DNA of 58,956 nucleotides from Candidatus Methanoperedens sp. (lineage in GTDB: Archaea; Halobacteriota; Methanosarcinia; Methanosarcinales; Methanoperedenaceae): contig JAQUNZ010000007.1 of the NCBI GenBank assembly GCA_028717345.1, positions 1 to 58,956 on the forward strand, written 5' to 3'. The stretch's first letter is position 1, and every line of letters starts with the position of its first letter. Shown here piece by piece: positions 7,943-15,322 of this stretch. The notes under the pieces are model-generated. The model ran no database searches. It was not told where the DNA came from and was given only the letters and a program-made list of their open reading frames with translations. The translations under genes were made by a program, and so were the position numbers.

Positions 7943-8737
7943 TCATTCTATAACTATCCCTGCATACCCCACAACTGCGGATATATCCCCGGTTGTATCG
8001 CCGCTCGTACTGTATTTTAGCAGTGTTGCTTGCTTTGCCCCAAGGTTCTTTGAAGCATAAAGCATTGCTGCAATAGGTCCGTATCCGCAAACGCTTGCTG
8101 CCCTCTCATACAAACGGCGGTAGAATTTCCCTATATCAAATGCAAGTATCGGTTCAATAAAATAAGCGTCATCTTCCCGCGCTATTTTTTCGGGTTTATA
8201 ATGGGAAAAGTCACTTGATGCAATTATCACGACTTTCTTTTTCACCCTGCTTGCAGCTTCACTTATCTCCATTCCAACTTCAAGCGCAGTCTCTTCATCC
8301 TGCATACCCATGCAAATATTCACGATTTTAAAATCCCGGAATCTGTACTGAAGGAAAGGTAGCTGTACTTCGAGGGAATGCTCATACCTGTGAGCACTCT
8401 CATCAGTATCTATTATTTTTTTAGGTAACGCTTTTATGAAGTCATAGTCCGAACCAACTTCGCCAAAAGGAGTGCTCCAGGTCTCGGACGAAACAGATAC
8501 TGGTGAACCTAAACCCGTATGGTTAGGACCTATCAGGATAAAAGTATCTGCATTTGGCATGGCAGAATACACATGGGCTGCGGTCTGCCCTGAATACATA
8601 TATCCGGCATGGGGTACAACAGCGCCTATAACAGGTCTTTCTTGTAAAGGAATATTTGCGAAGCACCGGCTTATCTCCGTCCTCAGGTCGTTTTTACCGC
8701 TCGGATAAAATTGTCCCGATACTGCCGGTGCTCTCAT
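7943..8737 (-). CDS. MEMO1 family protein (AmmeMemoRadiSam system B)
   Basis: A 264-residue MEMO1-type protein, related to non-haem-iron dioxygenases such as LigB. It begins MRAPAVSGQFYPS, a family signature. Conserved residues include His in VVPHAGYMYSGQTA, ILIGPNHTGLGSPV, HSLEVQLPF and IASSDFSHY. It follows the S2 gene by four bases and belongs to the rpoK-rps2 operon, a placement also seen in other euryarchaea. The biochemical role in archaea is not settled. Confidence 0.88.
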   Translation of the reverse strand: MRAPAVSGQFYPSGKNDLRTEISRCFANIPLQERPVIGAVVPHAGYMYSGQTAAHVYSAMPNADTFILIGPNHTGLGSPVSVSSETWSTPFGEVGSDYDFIKALPKKIIDTDESAHRYEHSLEVQLPFLQYRFRDFKIVNICMGMQDEETALEVGMEISEAASRVKKKVVIIASSDFSHYKPEKIAREDDAYFIEPILAFDIGKFYRRLYERAASVCGYGPIAAMLYASKNLGAKQATLLKYSTSGDTTGDISAVVGYAGIVIE

Positions 8738-8741
8738 TCTC

Positions 8742-9377
8742 TTATAATTCTGCCTCGAAATCTGCTACTGTGTAATTGATCGTGTCGCCCCGTTCCTCAA
8801 GCGTCTTCTTGGCAAGAAGCCAGTATATCAGAGCAAGTGCTTTTCTTCCCTTGTTGTTTGTTGGAATAACAAGGTCGACGTTGGATGTCGCATTATTGGT
8901 ATCGCAAAGACCGATGACCGGTATACCCACGTTAATCGCTTCATTTACTGCCTGGACATCACCTGACGGGTCTGTTACTATGAGAACGTCTGGTTCAATG
9001 TAAATGTGAAGTTTCGGGTTGGTTAGTGTGCCTGGAATGAACCTGCCAGTTATAGCTCTTCCACCTATCGCTTTTGCGAACATCGAAGAGGGATAGTGCC
9101 CGTACTGCCTGGCTGAAACTATCAATATTCTCTGCGGGTCGTATTTTGCAAGCATCTTTGCTGCAAGCCGTATTCTCTGGTCTGTTGCCTGTATATCAAG
9201 AACGTACAATCCATCGGTTCTCACGCGGTATACAAAGCGCATCATTTCTTTTGTTTTTTGCTGAGTACCGATATGAATACCTGCTGTGAGATATTCGTCC
9301 TGTGGAATAATAGATTCATAACCTGTATCCTGTTTCACGTCCTGTTTAAAATCAATCATTTCTTCCATTGTAATCAC
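8742..9377 (-). CDS. rps2: 30S ribosomal protein S2 (uS2)
   Basis: A 211-residue archaeal S2 protein of the small ribosomal subunit. Family stretches include [40 protein letters not shown] and [19 protein letters not shown]. The start ATG at 9377 follows a GGTGAT ribosome binding site six bases after the rpoK stop; internal ATGs shortly after are alternatives. In many euryarchaea an enolase gene lies between rpoK and rps2; here the two are adjacent. Confidence 0.95.
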   Translation of the reverse strand: MITMEEMIDFKQDVKQDTGYESIIPQDEYLTAGIHIGTQQKTKEMMRFVYRVRTDGLYVLDIQATDQRIRLAAKMLAKYDPQRILIVSARQYGHYPSSMFAKAIGGRAITGRFIPGTLTNPKLHIYIEPDVLIVTDPSGDVQAVNEAINVGIPVIGLCDTNNATSNVDLVIPTNNKGRKALALIYWLLAKKTLEERGDTINYTVADFEAEL

Positions 9378-9383
9378 CTTTGA

Positions 9384-9587
9384 TCATGCTGCTGATTTCC
9401 GTTGTTTTTCAAGTGCTGTTCGTTTTACCGTAATCGGAATAACTCCTTTTTCCAATTCCGCATATGCTATATCTATTGGCTCTTTTTTATCGACTTCTAT
9501 CAGTACAGGAGCTCCCATAGATATCTGGAGCGCCCTTGCGCCAATAATACGAGCACGCTCATATCGCGTAAACTTTGTTATTGTCAC
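9384..9587 (-). CDS. rpoK: DNA-directed RNA polymerase subunit K (Rpo6)
   Basis: A 67-residue Rpo6/RpoK protein, the archaeal homologue of RPB6 and bacterial omega, which helps assemble the polymerase. The family core [20 protein letters not shown] is at residues 7-26, with the characteristic [20 protein letters not shown] after it. It heads the rpoK-rps2-MEMO1 operon; the palindromic element at 9648-9693 lies about 60 bases upstream and may contain its promoter. Confidence 0.95.
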   Translation of the reverse strand: MTITKFTRYERARIIGARALQISMGAPVLIEVDKKEPIDIAYAELEKGVIPITVKRTALEKQRKSAA

Positions 9588-9647
9588 CTAATCACCTCAA
9601 AAAAAACCGACATATATCCATTGAATAAATCCAATTTTTACTATATT

Positions 9648-9693
9648 CCCCGTATTTAAATACGGGGTCTTTTTTTCCCGGAGTCCCTCCGGG
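9648..9693. repeat. Double palindrome between tRNA-Pro and rpoK
   Basis: CCCCGTATTTAAATACGGGG (9648-9667) is a perfect 20-base palindrome; nine bases on lies CCCGGAGTCCCTCCGGG (9677-9693), a 7-bp stem with a 3-base loop. The centre TATTTAAATA is also a plausible archaeal TATA box for rpoK on the minus strand. Alternatives are a processing or termination structure after the tRNA, or the hairpins of a decayed IS200/IS605-type element. Confidence 0.65.
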
Positions 9694-9727
9694 AGTGGTT
9701 CATGTTCGTTTCCATAGCCCCAGTAAA

Positions 9728-9802
9728 TGGGGTTGCTGAGATTTGAACTCAGGTCACAGCGTCCCGAACGCTATAGGATGGACCAGGCTACCCTACAACC
9801 CC
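9728..9802 (-). tRNA. tRNA-Pro (anticodon CGG)
   Basis: A 75-base cloverleaf with acceptor GGGGTTG/CAACCCC and discriminator A. The anticodon loop is TTCGGGA within the stem AGCG/CGCT, giving CGG, and the T arm contains GTTCAAATC. CCA is not encoded. It lies three bases after rpoN, the usual place for a tRNA-Pro in this archaeal ribosomal cluster. Confidence 0.93.
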
Positions 9803-9805
9803 TCC

Positions 9806-9991
9806 TCACTGGTACGGCGCAAGCAGGTCAACCAGTTCAACATGAGCCAGCAGCATCCGCCTGCAGCAGTATCGGTCGATTCCGAGATCTGTGAGTACTT
9901 TACCCGGGTCTTCTGTCTGGATTCGTTTTTTATACTCATCCCAAACGCTTGATATAGCTTTTCCGCATGTAAAGCATCGTACCGGAATCAT
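9806..9991 (-). CDS. rpoN: DNA-directed RNA polymerase subunit N (Rpo10)
   Basis: A 61-residue zinc-binding polymerase subunit homologous to RPB10. The zinc site is CFTCG at residues 6-10 and the pair CC in RYCCRRMLL near residues 41-49. The start [11 protein letters not shown] is typical. The gene sits three bases after rps9 and just before tRNA-Pro, as in other archaea. Confidence 0.95.
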   Translation of the reverse strand: MIPVRCFTCGKAISSVWDEYKKRIQTEDPGKVLTDLGIDRYCCRRMLLAHVELVDLLAPYQ

Positions 9992-9994
9992 TTT

Positions 9995-10393
9995 TCACCT
10001 GTATGATTTCTGTCTTCTCTTCCTGGCGCCTGTTCCTCCGAATTTCTTGGGGAGTTTATAGCGTGTGTCATTAACGAGCAAACTTCTATCATACTGTGCC
10101 AATGCGTCTCTGAGCGCAGTATCGTTCGTCCAGTCTACAAGACCTCTTGCAATAGCGGTACGGACAGCGCCTGCCTGACCGAATATGCCGCCGCCATGGA
10201 CGTTGACGTCAATGTCCACGTTCGGGAGCACATTTGCTGCAAATTCAAGGGGCTCCGTCATCTTGAGCCGCACAAATTCAGGCTCGATGATCTCAATGGG
10301 TTTCCTGTTTACCCTGATGCGCCCTTTGCCTTCACTGATGGTCGCGCGGGCGATCGCTGTCTTTCTTTTTCCTGATGAATTAACGATTTTCAT
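9995..10393 (-). CDS. rps9: 30S ribosomal protein S9 (uS9)
   Basis: A 132-residue S9 protein. The conserved start [19 protein letters not shown] and the basic C-terminal tail ending [11 protein letters not shown], which reaches the decoding centre, are both present. I chose ATG 10393 over the in-frame GTG at 10402, because AGGTG at the end of the L13 gene is well placed as ribosome binding site for the ATG. The gene follows L13 directly. Confidence 0.95.
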   Translation of the reverse strand: MKIVNSSGKRKTAIARATISEGKGRIRVNRKPIEIIEPEFVRLKMTEPLEFAANVLPNVDIDVNVHGGGIFGQAGAVRTAIARGLVDWTNDTALRDALAQYDRSLLVNDTRYKLPKKFGGTGARKRRQKSYR

Positions 10394-10402
10394 ATATAAC
10401 AC

Positions 10403-10822
10403 CTAAAATTTTGAACCTAACTTCTTGCTGAGTTCTCCAAGCACTGTATAGTTGGCTGTGGAAAGGCGTTTTATGCTTGCATCTTCCAGCGTCCCTGCCT
10501 GTTCTTTGCTTAATTCCGGCGGGACTCCAATATGAACTTTGAGCCGGCTATACGCTTCCCTTCCTGTAGTCGTTGTGTGAGGTATCATTCCCCGTATCGT
10601 TCTTGCGACTATCTGCTCAGGTCGTCTCGGGAAATTAGGTCCAAATTCGCGCGAGCCTCTCTGGACATATTGCTTGTACCGCTCGAACGTGGTATCTTTC
10701 CTTCCTGAGATGATGGTTTTCTCTGCATTGATGATATTGATCTCTTCGCCTTTCAATAACCTCTGGGCGACCAGGCTTGCCATTCTTCCAAGAATCAGAT
10801 TACTTGCGTCTATTACTGCCAT
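10403..10822 (-). CDS. rpl13: 50S ribosomal protein L13 (uL13)
   Basis: A 139-residue archaeal L13. Typical stretches are VIDASNLILGRMASLVAQRL at the start, INIINAEKTIISGRKDT, and RTIRGMIPHTTTTGREAYSR. It lies between L18e and S9 with gaps of four and nine bases, so it is translated from the same transcript. Confidence 0.96.
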   Translation of the reverse strand: MAVIDASNLILGRMASLVAQRLLKGEEINIINAEKTIISGRKDTTFERYKQYVQRGSREFGPNFPRRPEQIVARTIRGMIPHTTTTGREAYSRLKVHIGVPPELSKEQAGTLEDASIKRLSTANYTVLGELSKKLGSKF

Positions 10823-10826
10823 GATC

Positions 10827-11189
10827 TTACCCCATTATTTTTACTCTTGCACCGTCGGGGTTCTTGCTCATGAGTTCCTCGATGGTAAGGCAGGAGCCCC
10901 CTGCCGCGGTTATCTTGTCCTTTGCGCCTGTTGAAAAGCCCAGTGCAGCCACAGTCAATGTGTGGTTGATTTCGCCTGCTCCCAGGACTTTTCCGGGTAC
11001 AAGTACAAGGTCTTTGTCCTTGGTGTACCTGTTGAGCCTGCTCAGGTTGATTTCTGTGTACTGCCGCGTTGGGCGGGTAAGTCTGTGCGCAATGTCACGC
11101 CAGAGAGGTGCTTCACTCTCGCGGGACTGTTTTTTCAGACCTGTAATAAGGTCTAATATATGTGGGTTTGTTTTGTAATTGTGTTTCAT
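10827..11189 (-). CDS. rpl18e: 50S ribosomal protein L18e (eL18)
   Basis: A 120-residue L18e, present only in archaea and eukaryotes. Typical regions are WRDIAHRLTRPTRQYTEINL and KVLGAGEINHTLTVAALGFS. It is the first gene of the L18e-L13-S9-RpoN-tRNA-Pro unit and has a strong GGAGG binding site seven bases before the ATG. In many euryarchaea the rpoD gene lies just upstream; here its place is taken by a structured leader and a divergent radical SAM gene. Confidence 0.95.
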   Translation of the reverse strand: MKHNYKTNPHILDLITGLKKQSRESEAPLWRDIAHRLTRPTRQYTEINLSRLNRYTKDKDLVLVPGKVLGAGEINHTLTVAALGFSTGAKDKITAAGGSCLTIEELMSKNPDGARVKIMG

Positions 11190-11204
11190 TCTGTGCCTCC
11201 GTAA

Positions 11205-11305
11205 GACCCTTCCGGGTCCGACTCACGCAATTATGCGTTCGGTCGTTAAACCATGCGCCGCAGGCGATGCCTGCTACGGTATTAAGAATCATAAAAAGAT
11301 GATTC
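11205..11305 (-). promoter_or_regulatory. Structured leader of the L18e ribosomal operon
   Basis: Four short inverted repeats lie in the 100 bases before L18e: GACCC/GGGTC with a 4-base loop (11205-11218, loop GGAA on the minus strand), ACGCA/TGCGT (11225-11238), GCAGGC/GCCTGC (11260-11274) and GAATCAT/ATGATTC (11286-11305). Together they could form a folded leader that controls ribosomal protein synthesis by feedback. I do not recognise a known leader family, and the transcript start is uncertain, so the outermost repeat may belong to the promoter instead. Confidence 0.5.
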
Positions 11306-11370
11306 AGTTGTGACCCTTAATTCATCTAATATTACATAAAGGTAACGCAGGTAGAATCCATGTTGGGTTA

Positions 11371-11380
11371 TCTCTTTATA
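11371..11380 (+). promoter_or_regulatory. TATA box of the radical SAM gene
   Basis: TCTCTTTATA is centred about 28 bases before the ATG at 11405, with no ribosome binding site in between. This geometry suggests a leaderless transcript starting at or next to the ATG. Confidence 0.5.
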
Positions 11381-11404
11381 CCCCAAAACCACTAATGCAA
11401 AATT

Positions 11405-12355
11405 ATGCTTTTTGACATGCACCGCGCCAGAAGCCTTATAGATGCGCTGGAAATCGAGACAAACACGAAGGCGTCTATGTTTAAAGCCTTTTCGTGCAGG
11501 GTGGAACTCTCAGGTGATAATATCCATTTTTTCAACGAGCCTTTCACCCCGGTTTCCCTGACAGGAACACACTGCTCACTTCGATGCAAACACTGCGATT
11601 CCTATTATCTCAGGCACATGCTGGACGGCTCACCCGGCAAATTATACCCCCAGGCAACCCATCTGGCAAAGAACGGCGCAAGCGGAATACTTCTCAGCGG
11701 CGGAAGCGCACCTGATGGAAGCGTGCCTACGTATGAGCAGGCTGACGTTATCCGAAAGCTCAAGAAAGATACTGGGCTTAAAATAAGCGCGCATACAGGC
11801 ATCGTGAACAGTAAGCAGGCACAGATACTTTCGAGTTACCTTGATATGGCGCTCGTGGACATTCTTGGTGATGACGACACTATACATGACATCCTTGGCA
11901 TTGATGCCTGCGTAGCAAATTATGAAAACTCGCTGGAAGAGCTATCGTCTGCCGGTATTCCCCTTGCCCCCCATATTATTGTTGGGCTGCATGATGGAAA
12001 ATTAAATGGGGAATTCAGGGCTCTTGAAATGGTAAGGAAATTTTTTCCTGAAGTAGTTGTAATAGTGGTTTTCATCCCAACAAAAGGAACTTCTATGGAG
12101 GGGACCCCGCCTCCCAGGTTCGAAGATGTAGTAAAAGTAATAACAAAGGCTCGTGAAATGTTCGATGTGCCCCTGTCCTTAAGCTGCGTGCGCCCCGGGG
12201 GCAGGTACCGCTCCATGCTTGACAGGTATGCCATCCTTAGCGGAATTGACAGGATCGCTGTGCCTTCAAAAAGCGCGTACTCAACTGCAAAGGAACTGGG
12301 ATTGAACGTGGTTGAGATCCCGAAAATGTGCTGCTCGTATGGTGTATCGTTATGA
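11405..12355 (+). CDS. Radical SAM protein, possible LipS-like sulfur-inserting enzyme
   Basis: A 316-residue radical SAM protein. The [4Fe-4S] motif is C57-x3-C61-x2-C64 (THCSLRCKHCDSYY). A TIM-barrel follows, with LLSGGSAPDGSVPTYEQAD, KISAHTGIVNS and PHIIVGLHDG. The C-terminus carries a pair of cysteines (C309, C310, in KMCCSYG) that could bind an auxiliary cluster. The next gene overlaps it (ATGA), and two lipoyl-type H-protein homologues follow within 2.3 kb, which suggests a role in making or loading a cofactor on them. Archaeal lipoyl synthases LipS1/LipS2 are radical SAM proteins of this general size; identity with either is not established here. Confidence 0.7.
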   Translation: MLFDMHRARSLIDALEIETNTKASMFKAFSCRVELSGDNIHFFNEPFTPVSLTGTHCSLRCKHCDSYYLRHMLDGSPGKLYPQATHLAKNGASGILLSGGSAPDGSVPTYEQADVIRKLKKDTGLKISAHTGIVNSKQAQILSSYLDMALVDILGDDDTIHDILGIDACVANYENSLEELSSAGIPLAPHIIVGLHDGKLNGEFRALEMVRKFFPEVVVIVVFIPTKGTSMEGTPPPRFEDVVKVITKAREMFDVPLSLSCVRPGGRYRSMLDRYAILSGIDRIAVPSKSAYSTAKELGLNVVEIPKMCCSYGVSL

Positions 12356-13167
12356 AAAAGATAGCAAGCCATGATGAAATTGATATTTTCGCACCCGATG
12401 ACTCGCGTTTCTCCTTTCTCAAAAGCCCGTATGCAGCCCACAAAACCCATAGCGCCGTGGATATCTATTACGGGGATTTCGGAAGCGAAGCTCTCTCTCC
12501 TGTTGACGGGGAAGTGATCGACGTTCAAAGCTTTGACACGCCAACTCCTTTCAAAGAATGGAATTCGAAGGAATACGTCATAGCCATAAGACAAAATGAG
12601 AAGGTCATTAAGATCCTTCATGTAAAACCTGATGTCACGCCAGGCGATGCGGTTTCAAAAGGCGATAGTATTGGGACATTCATACACAATGGCTATTTCA
12701 TTTTCTGGAACGACCCGGTGATGCATGTCGAAGTAAGGACGCGGGGGGATTACCTTCGCGCCTCGAATAACATGCGGCTAACCCCCAGCATTGAATGGAA
12801 CGAACTACCATGCAGTAAAAATATCGAGCTTGAATGCCGGGTTGAAGAAACGAATAAGAGATATTCTCTACTCAATTCCCCCTGCCATACATGCGGTGAT
12901 GTCAGGGGATTTGCTCTGGACGGCGGATTCCTTGATGGATATATTTCCTCCATGGAAAACGGTTTTTTTGGTATTGTCAAACCTCATGGATTCTTCCACC
13001 CCGGAGTGTCGCTTGAAGTAACGAAAGATAATTCAGTAATAAAATGCAATGGCATTGCTTTTTGCCTCTCGTTCAGAGAACCGGGAATAAAAGTAATACC
13101 TCTGAAATACGGCGATGGACAACTTTGTGTTGGTGATAAAGTCCGCATCAGGATCGAAGTTCTATAA
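12352..13167 (+). CDS. M23-peptidase-like / hybrid-motif protein of unknown function
   Basis: A 271-residue protein whose first ~130 residues resemble the beta-barrel of M23 peptidases and biotin/lipoyl-like domains: HSAVDIYYG (H-x3-D), ALSPVDGEVIDVQS, VSKGDSIGTFI and VMHVEVR. The M23 HxH motif is degraded, so peptidase activity is doubtful. The second half contains CHTCGD, a possible metal site. There is no signal peptide, so it should be cytosolic, which is unusual for M23 proteins. It overlaps the radical SAM stop by four bases (ATGA), so the two are translationally coupled. The barrel could bind a lipoylated or biotin-like carrier; this is inference. Confidence 0.55.
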   Translation: MKKIASHDEIDIFAPDDSRFSFLKSPYAAHKTHSAVDIYYGDFGSEALSPVDGEVIDVQSFDTPTPFKEWNSKEYVIAIRQNEKVIKILHVKPDVTPGDAVSKGDSIGTFIHNGYFIFWNDPVMHVEVRTRGDYLRASNNMRLTPSIEWNELPCSKNIELECRVEETNKRYSLLNSPCHTCGDVRGFALDGGFLDGYISSMENGFFGIVKPHGFFHPGVSLEVTKDNSVIKCNGIAFCLSFREPGIKVIPLKYGDGQLCVGDKVRIRIEVL

Positions 13168-13636
13168 CCTTTCGCAGCCGTTCCCTGAGCACTTCTGCAG
13201 CGCTGCTAAGGTCTGTGTCGTACAGGTCTTTCATCTTCGAATTGTATAGAAAAGTGTAGATCTTCTTCAGTTTAGCCTCTTTCCTGTCCTTCATCACAGT
13301 GTTTTCAGGCGCGAGGAGGATACTGAAATCATGCGGGTGGTTAAGTATAAAGTCCCTGATATCTTGTGCGGTCTTCATTTCAGGCAAAACTTTGAGCATC
13401 CAGATTATGGGGGGACCCCTTGTTTTTCGCTGCTTCGGACCGTCGTGGATATATAAGCCGAACCTGAAATCCTCTTTTTTCTTAAGGAGAGCAGAAAGCG
13501 TCATCGCTCCAGCGCCGCTGCATACTTCCACCTTCTCGCTCAGTACGGTGTAGCCCATCTCAGACAGTTCTTTTTTTGCGAATTGCAGCAGCGAAAGTTC
13601 GTATTCCTGCTCAGGGACGCCCCAGTAATCGCTCAT
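13148..13636 (-). CDS. Protein of unknown function in the H-protein-like cluster
   Basis: A 162-residue protein of no family I recognise. It begins MSDYWGVPEQEYELSLLQFA and contains a Gly-rich turn (VCSGAGAMTLSALL) and a Lys/Arg-rich C-terminal half with a helical end. I chose the ATG at 13636 over one at 13678 because the longer form runs almost to the divergent gene start at 13691. Its 3' end overlaps the convergent M23-like gene by 20 bases. It lies between the M23-like and H-protein-like genes on the opposite strand, so it may be functionally unrelated. Confidence 0.55.
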   Translation of the reverse strand: MSDYWGVPEQEYELSLLQFAKKELSEMGYTVLSEKVEVCSGAGAMTLSALLKKKEDFRFGLYIHDGPKQRKTRGPPIIWMLKVLPEMKTAQDIRDFILNHPHDFSILLAPENTVMKDRKEAKLKKIYTFLYNSKMKDLYDTDLSSAAEVLRERLRKVIELRS

Positions 13637-13690
13637 GTTATCAAGCAGGTATCGATGGCTATTTATAGGTATCTTCAAATCTTACGCATC

Positions 13691-14113
13691 ATGAAAGCCT
13701 TTGAATTTGATTTCCCTGAAGACAGGTATTACCTGAAAAACCACATCTGGTTAAAGCCAGAGAATGGACACATACTTATTGGCATCACAGAACTCGGGCA
13801 GTCGCTTTCCAAAGGGATAGTTCACATAGACCTGCCTGAAGTCGGTGAATCGGTCAGTAAAGGCGACATGCTGATAGCATACGAGACCATAAAAGCAGTC
13901 TCCCAGATAACTCTCCCTTTTGACGCAAAGGTCATGGAAGTGAATGAAAAACTCTGGGATGACCCTAACATTATCAATTCTGACCCGTACGGTGAATGGC
14001 TTGTGAAAATCGAAGGAAAGTGGAACGAAAGGTCGTTATTGAATGTAAGGGATGCTGCGGAATATTATAAAAAACTGATAGCTAAAGAGCGGGAACGGTA
14101 CGCAGGTAATTAA
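13691..14113 (+). CDS. Glycine cleavage H-protein-like lipoyl carrier (first copy)
   Basis: A 140-residue protein with the fold signature of the glycine-cleavage H-protein: YYLKNHIWLKPENGHILIGI at the start, IDLPEVGESVSKGDML, and the lipoyl site YETIKAVSQI with Lys68 in the position that carries lipoate. NSDPYGEWLVKIE follows as in true H-proteins. No glycine cleavage P or T protein is encoded nearby, so it may serve another pathway, as lipoate-binding proteins of the sHdr sulfur pathway do. I chose ATG 13691 because the longer frame to 13583 would cover the divergent gene start. A second homologue begins 44 bases downstream. Confidence 0.82.
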   Translation: MKAFEFDFPEDRYYLKNHIWLKPENGHILIGITELGQSLSKGIVHIDLPEVGESVSKGDMLIAYETIKAVSQITLPFDAKVMEVNEKLWDDPNIINSDPYGEWLVKIEGKWNERSLLNVRDAAEYYKKLIAKERERYAGN

Positions 14114-14157
14114 GTTTATATATTACAATGTAATAAGCAAGAAATTGAGGAAAAACT

Positions 14158-14586
14158 ATGGTAGAGATAGAGGGATATAATCTTCCTGATGAATTGTATT
14201 ATACCAAGGATCACACATGGGCAAGAGTAGAGGATAATGGAACTATCACTGTGGGAATGGATGCCTTTGGCGCGAAAGCTGCTGGCAACATAGAGTTTAT
14301 AGATCTTCCGATGGACGATGATGAATTTGAGACAGGTGAGGCTTTTGGATCGCTTGAATCTGCAAAATGGGTCGGAGGACTTCTCATGCCTGTAGGGGGA
14401 AGTGTGATAGCTGTGCATGAAGACATTGAAGATGACCTGAACCTGCTGTCAGAAGACCCCTATGGAGAGGGCTGGTTGATAAAAATAAAACCGTCTAACC
14501 CGAAAGACGATCTAAAATTACTCATTCATGGTAACGATGTTGGTCCGTGGCTTAAGAAAGAGATACAGAACAGGAAGAAAAAGTAA
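14158..14586 (+). CDS. Glycine cleavage H-protein-like lipoyl carrier (second copy)
   Basis: A 142-residue H-protein homologue. Typical stretches are YYTKDHTWARVEDNGTITVG, IEFIDLPMDDDEFETGEAFG and the lipoyl site SLESAKWVGGLL, with Lys70 in the modified position. The AKWVG form of the site differs from the IKAVS of the first copy, so the two carriers probably have different partners. GEGWLIKIKPSNP follows. It has its own possible promoter (AAGTTTATATATTAC, about 14113-14127) and a GAGG binding site. It ends one base before the convergent JAMM gene. Confidence 0.82.
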   Translation: MVEIEGYNLPDELYYTKDHTWARVEDNGTITVGMDAFGAKAAGNIEFIDLPMDDDEFETGEAFGSLESAKWVGGLLMPVGGSVIAVHEDIEDDLNLLSEDPYGEGWLIKIKPSNPKDDLKLLIHGNDVGPWLKKEIQNRKKK

Positions 14587-14976
14587 CTACCAGTTTTCGT
14601 TTTCTTCATTGAACTCATAATCTACGACTTCAATCCTGACCTCTTCCCCTTTGTTATTATAGCATGTCCAGGAGGACTCATTAAACGGCGAGCCCACTAT
14701 GATATGGTAACTGCCTTTCCTGTCAAAGAGTTCAAGGTCATCAGTAGAAGGTTTCCTGTTCCCTGAAGGATGGCTATGCACAGTCCCGACAGTAGATATG
14801 TTAGGAAGCATGAACAACTGCATCACAGCACTCACTTCACCCGACTCCGTGCCAGGGACGAGCACAACGTCCGTGATGACATCCCCTGTTGCAGAGAGCA
14901 TACCTGCAAATTCATTCGGTGCGGACGATTTGCTGGCTTCAAGTATGAACTTTAATGTGTCTTTCGCGATCCTCAT
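14587..14976 (-). CDS. JAMM/MPN metalloprotease
   Basis: A 129-residue single-domain JAMM (Mov34/MPN/PAD-1) protein. The full zinc motif is present: Glu22 (PNEFAGML), then His67-x-His69-x7-Ser77-x2-Asp80 in TVHSHPSGNRKPSTDD. Archaeal JAMM proteins can remove ubiquitin-like SAMP modifiers or process their C-termini. No SAMP gene is seen nearby, but an E1-like gene lies at 27935-28744. The enzyme is complete and probably active. It converges on the second H-protein-like gene with no gap. Confidence 0.85.
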   Translation of the reverse strand: MRIAKDTLKFILEASKSSAPNEFAGMLSATGDVITDVVLVPGTESGEVSAVMQLFMLPNISTVGTVHSHPSGNRKPSTDDLELFDRKGSYHIIVGSPFNESSWTCYNNKGEEVRIEVVDYEFNEENENW

Positions 14977-15102
14977 CTATAATCCACATCTGTATAAATC
15001 TTTTATGAATATTAAACATAATAAGCTTTCGGCATAATACCAGTGTGATCTGAAAATCTAGGATAGTAATTATATACAATTAACTAATAATATATCAACA
15101 GA

Positions 15103-15279
15103 ATGACTGAGGGCATAATACAATCCACCTTTCCAATTTTAGTGTTTATGACAGGTGCTGCAATAGAAAGTATGATCATATTATTTCAATACGATACGAA
15201 CTCAATAGAGGTTGGATTGGTCTGGATAATTGCCTTAGCCAGCCTGATTTTCGGATTTCGTTTTCTTTACTTGAAATAA
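15103..15279 (+). CDS. Small two-helix membrane protein
   Basis: A 58-residue frame starting MTEGIIQSTFPILVFMTGAA, with two hydrophobic segments (about residues 8-27 and 37-56) joined by a short polar loop (QYDTNSIEVG). It is preceded by an AT-rich TATA-like stretch. No family is recognised. The two clean membrane segments and isolated position make it a plausible small membrane protein, but similarity searches are needed to confirm it. Confidence 0.45.
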   Translation: MTEGIIQSTFPILVFMTGAAIESMIILFQYDTNSIEVGLVWIIALASLIFGFRFLYLK

Positions 15280-15322
15280 ATCCACTTTTCTTCATACGAA
15301 TATTTTTAAAATCATAAACCCT

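Noticed and set aside
11190-11285. Possible tRNA gene before L18e
   Set aside because: Several short stems are present, but no acceptor stem pairs with the right ends and no T-loop (GGTTCAA-like) is found in the right place. Treated as a leader instead.
13583-13690. Longer start for the first H-protein-like gene
   Set aside because: It would add 36 residues without family match and overlap the divergent gene start.
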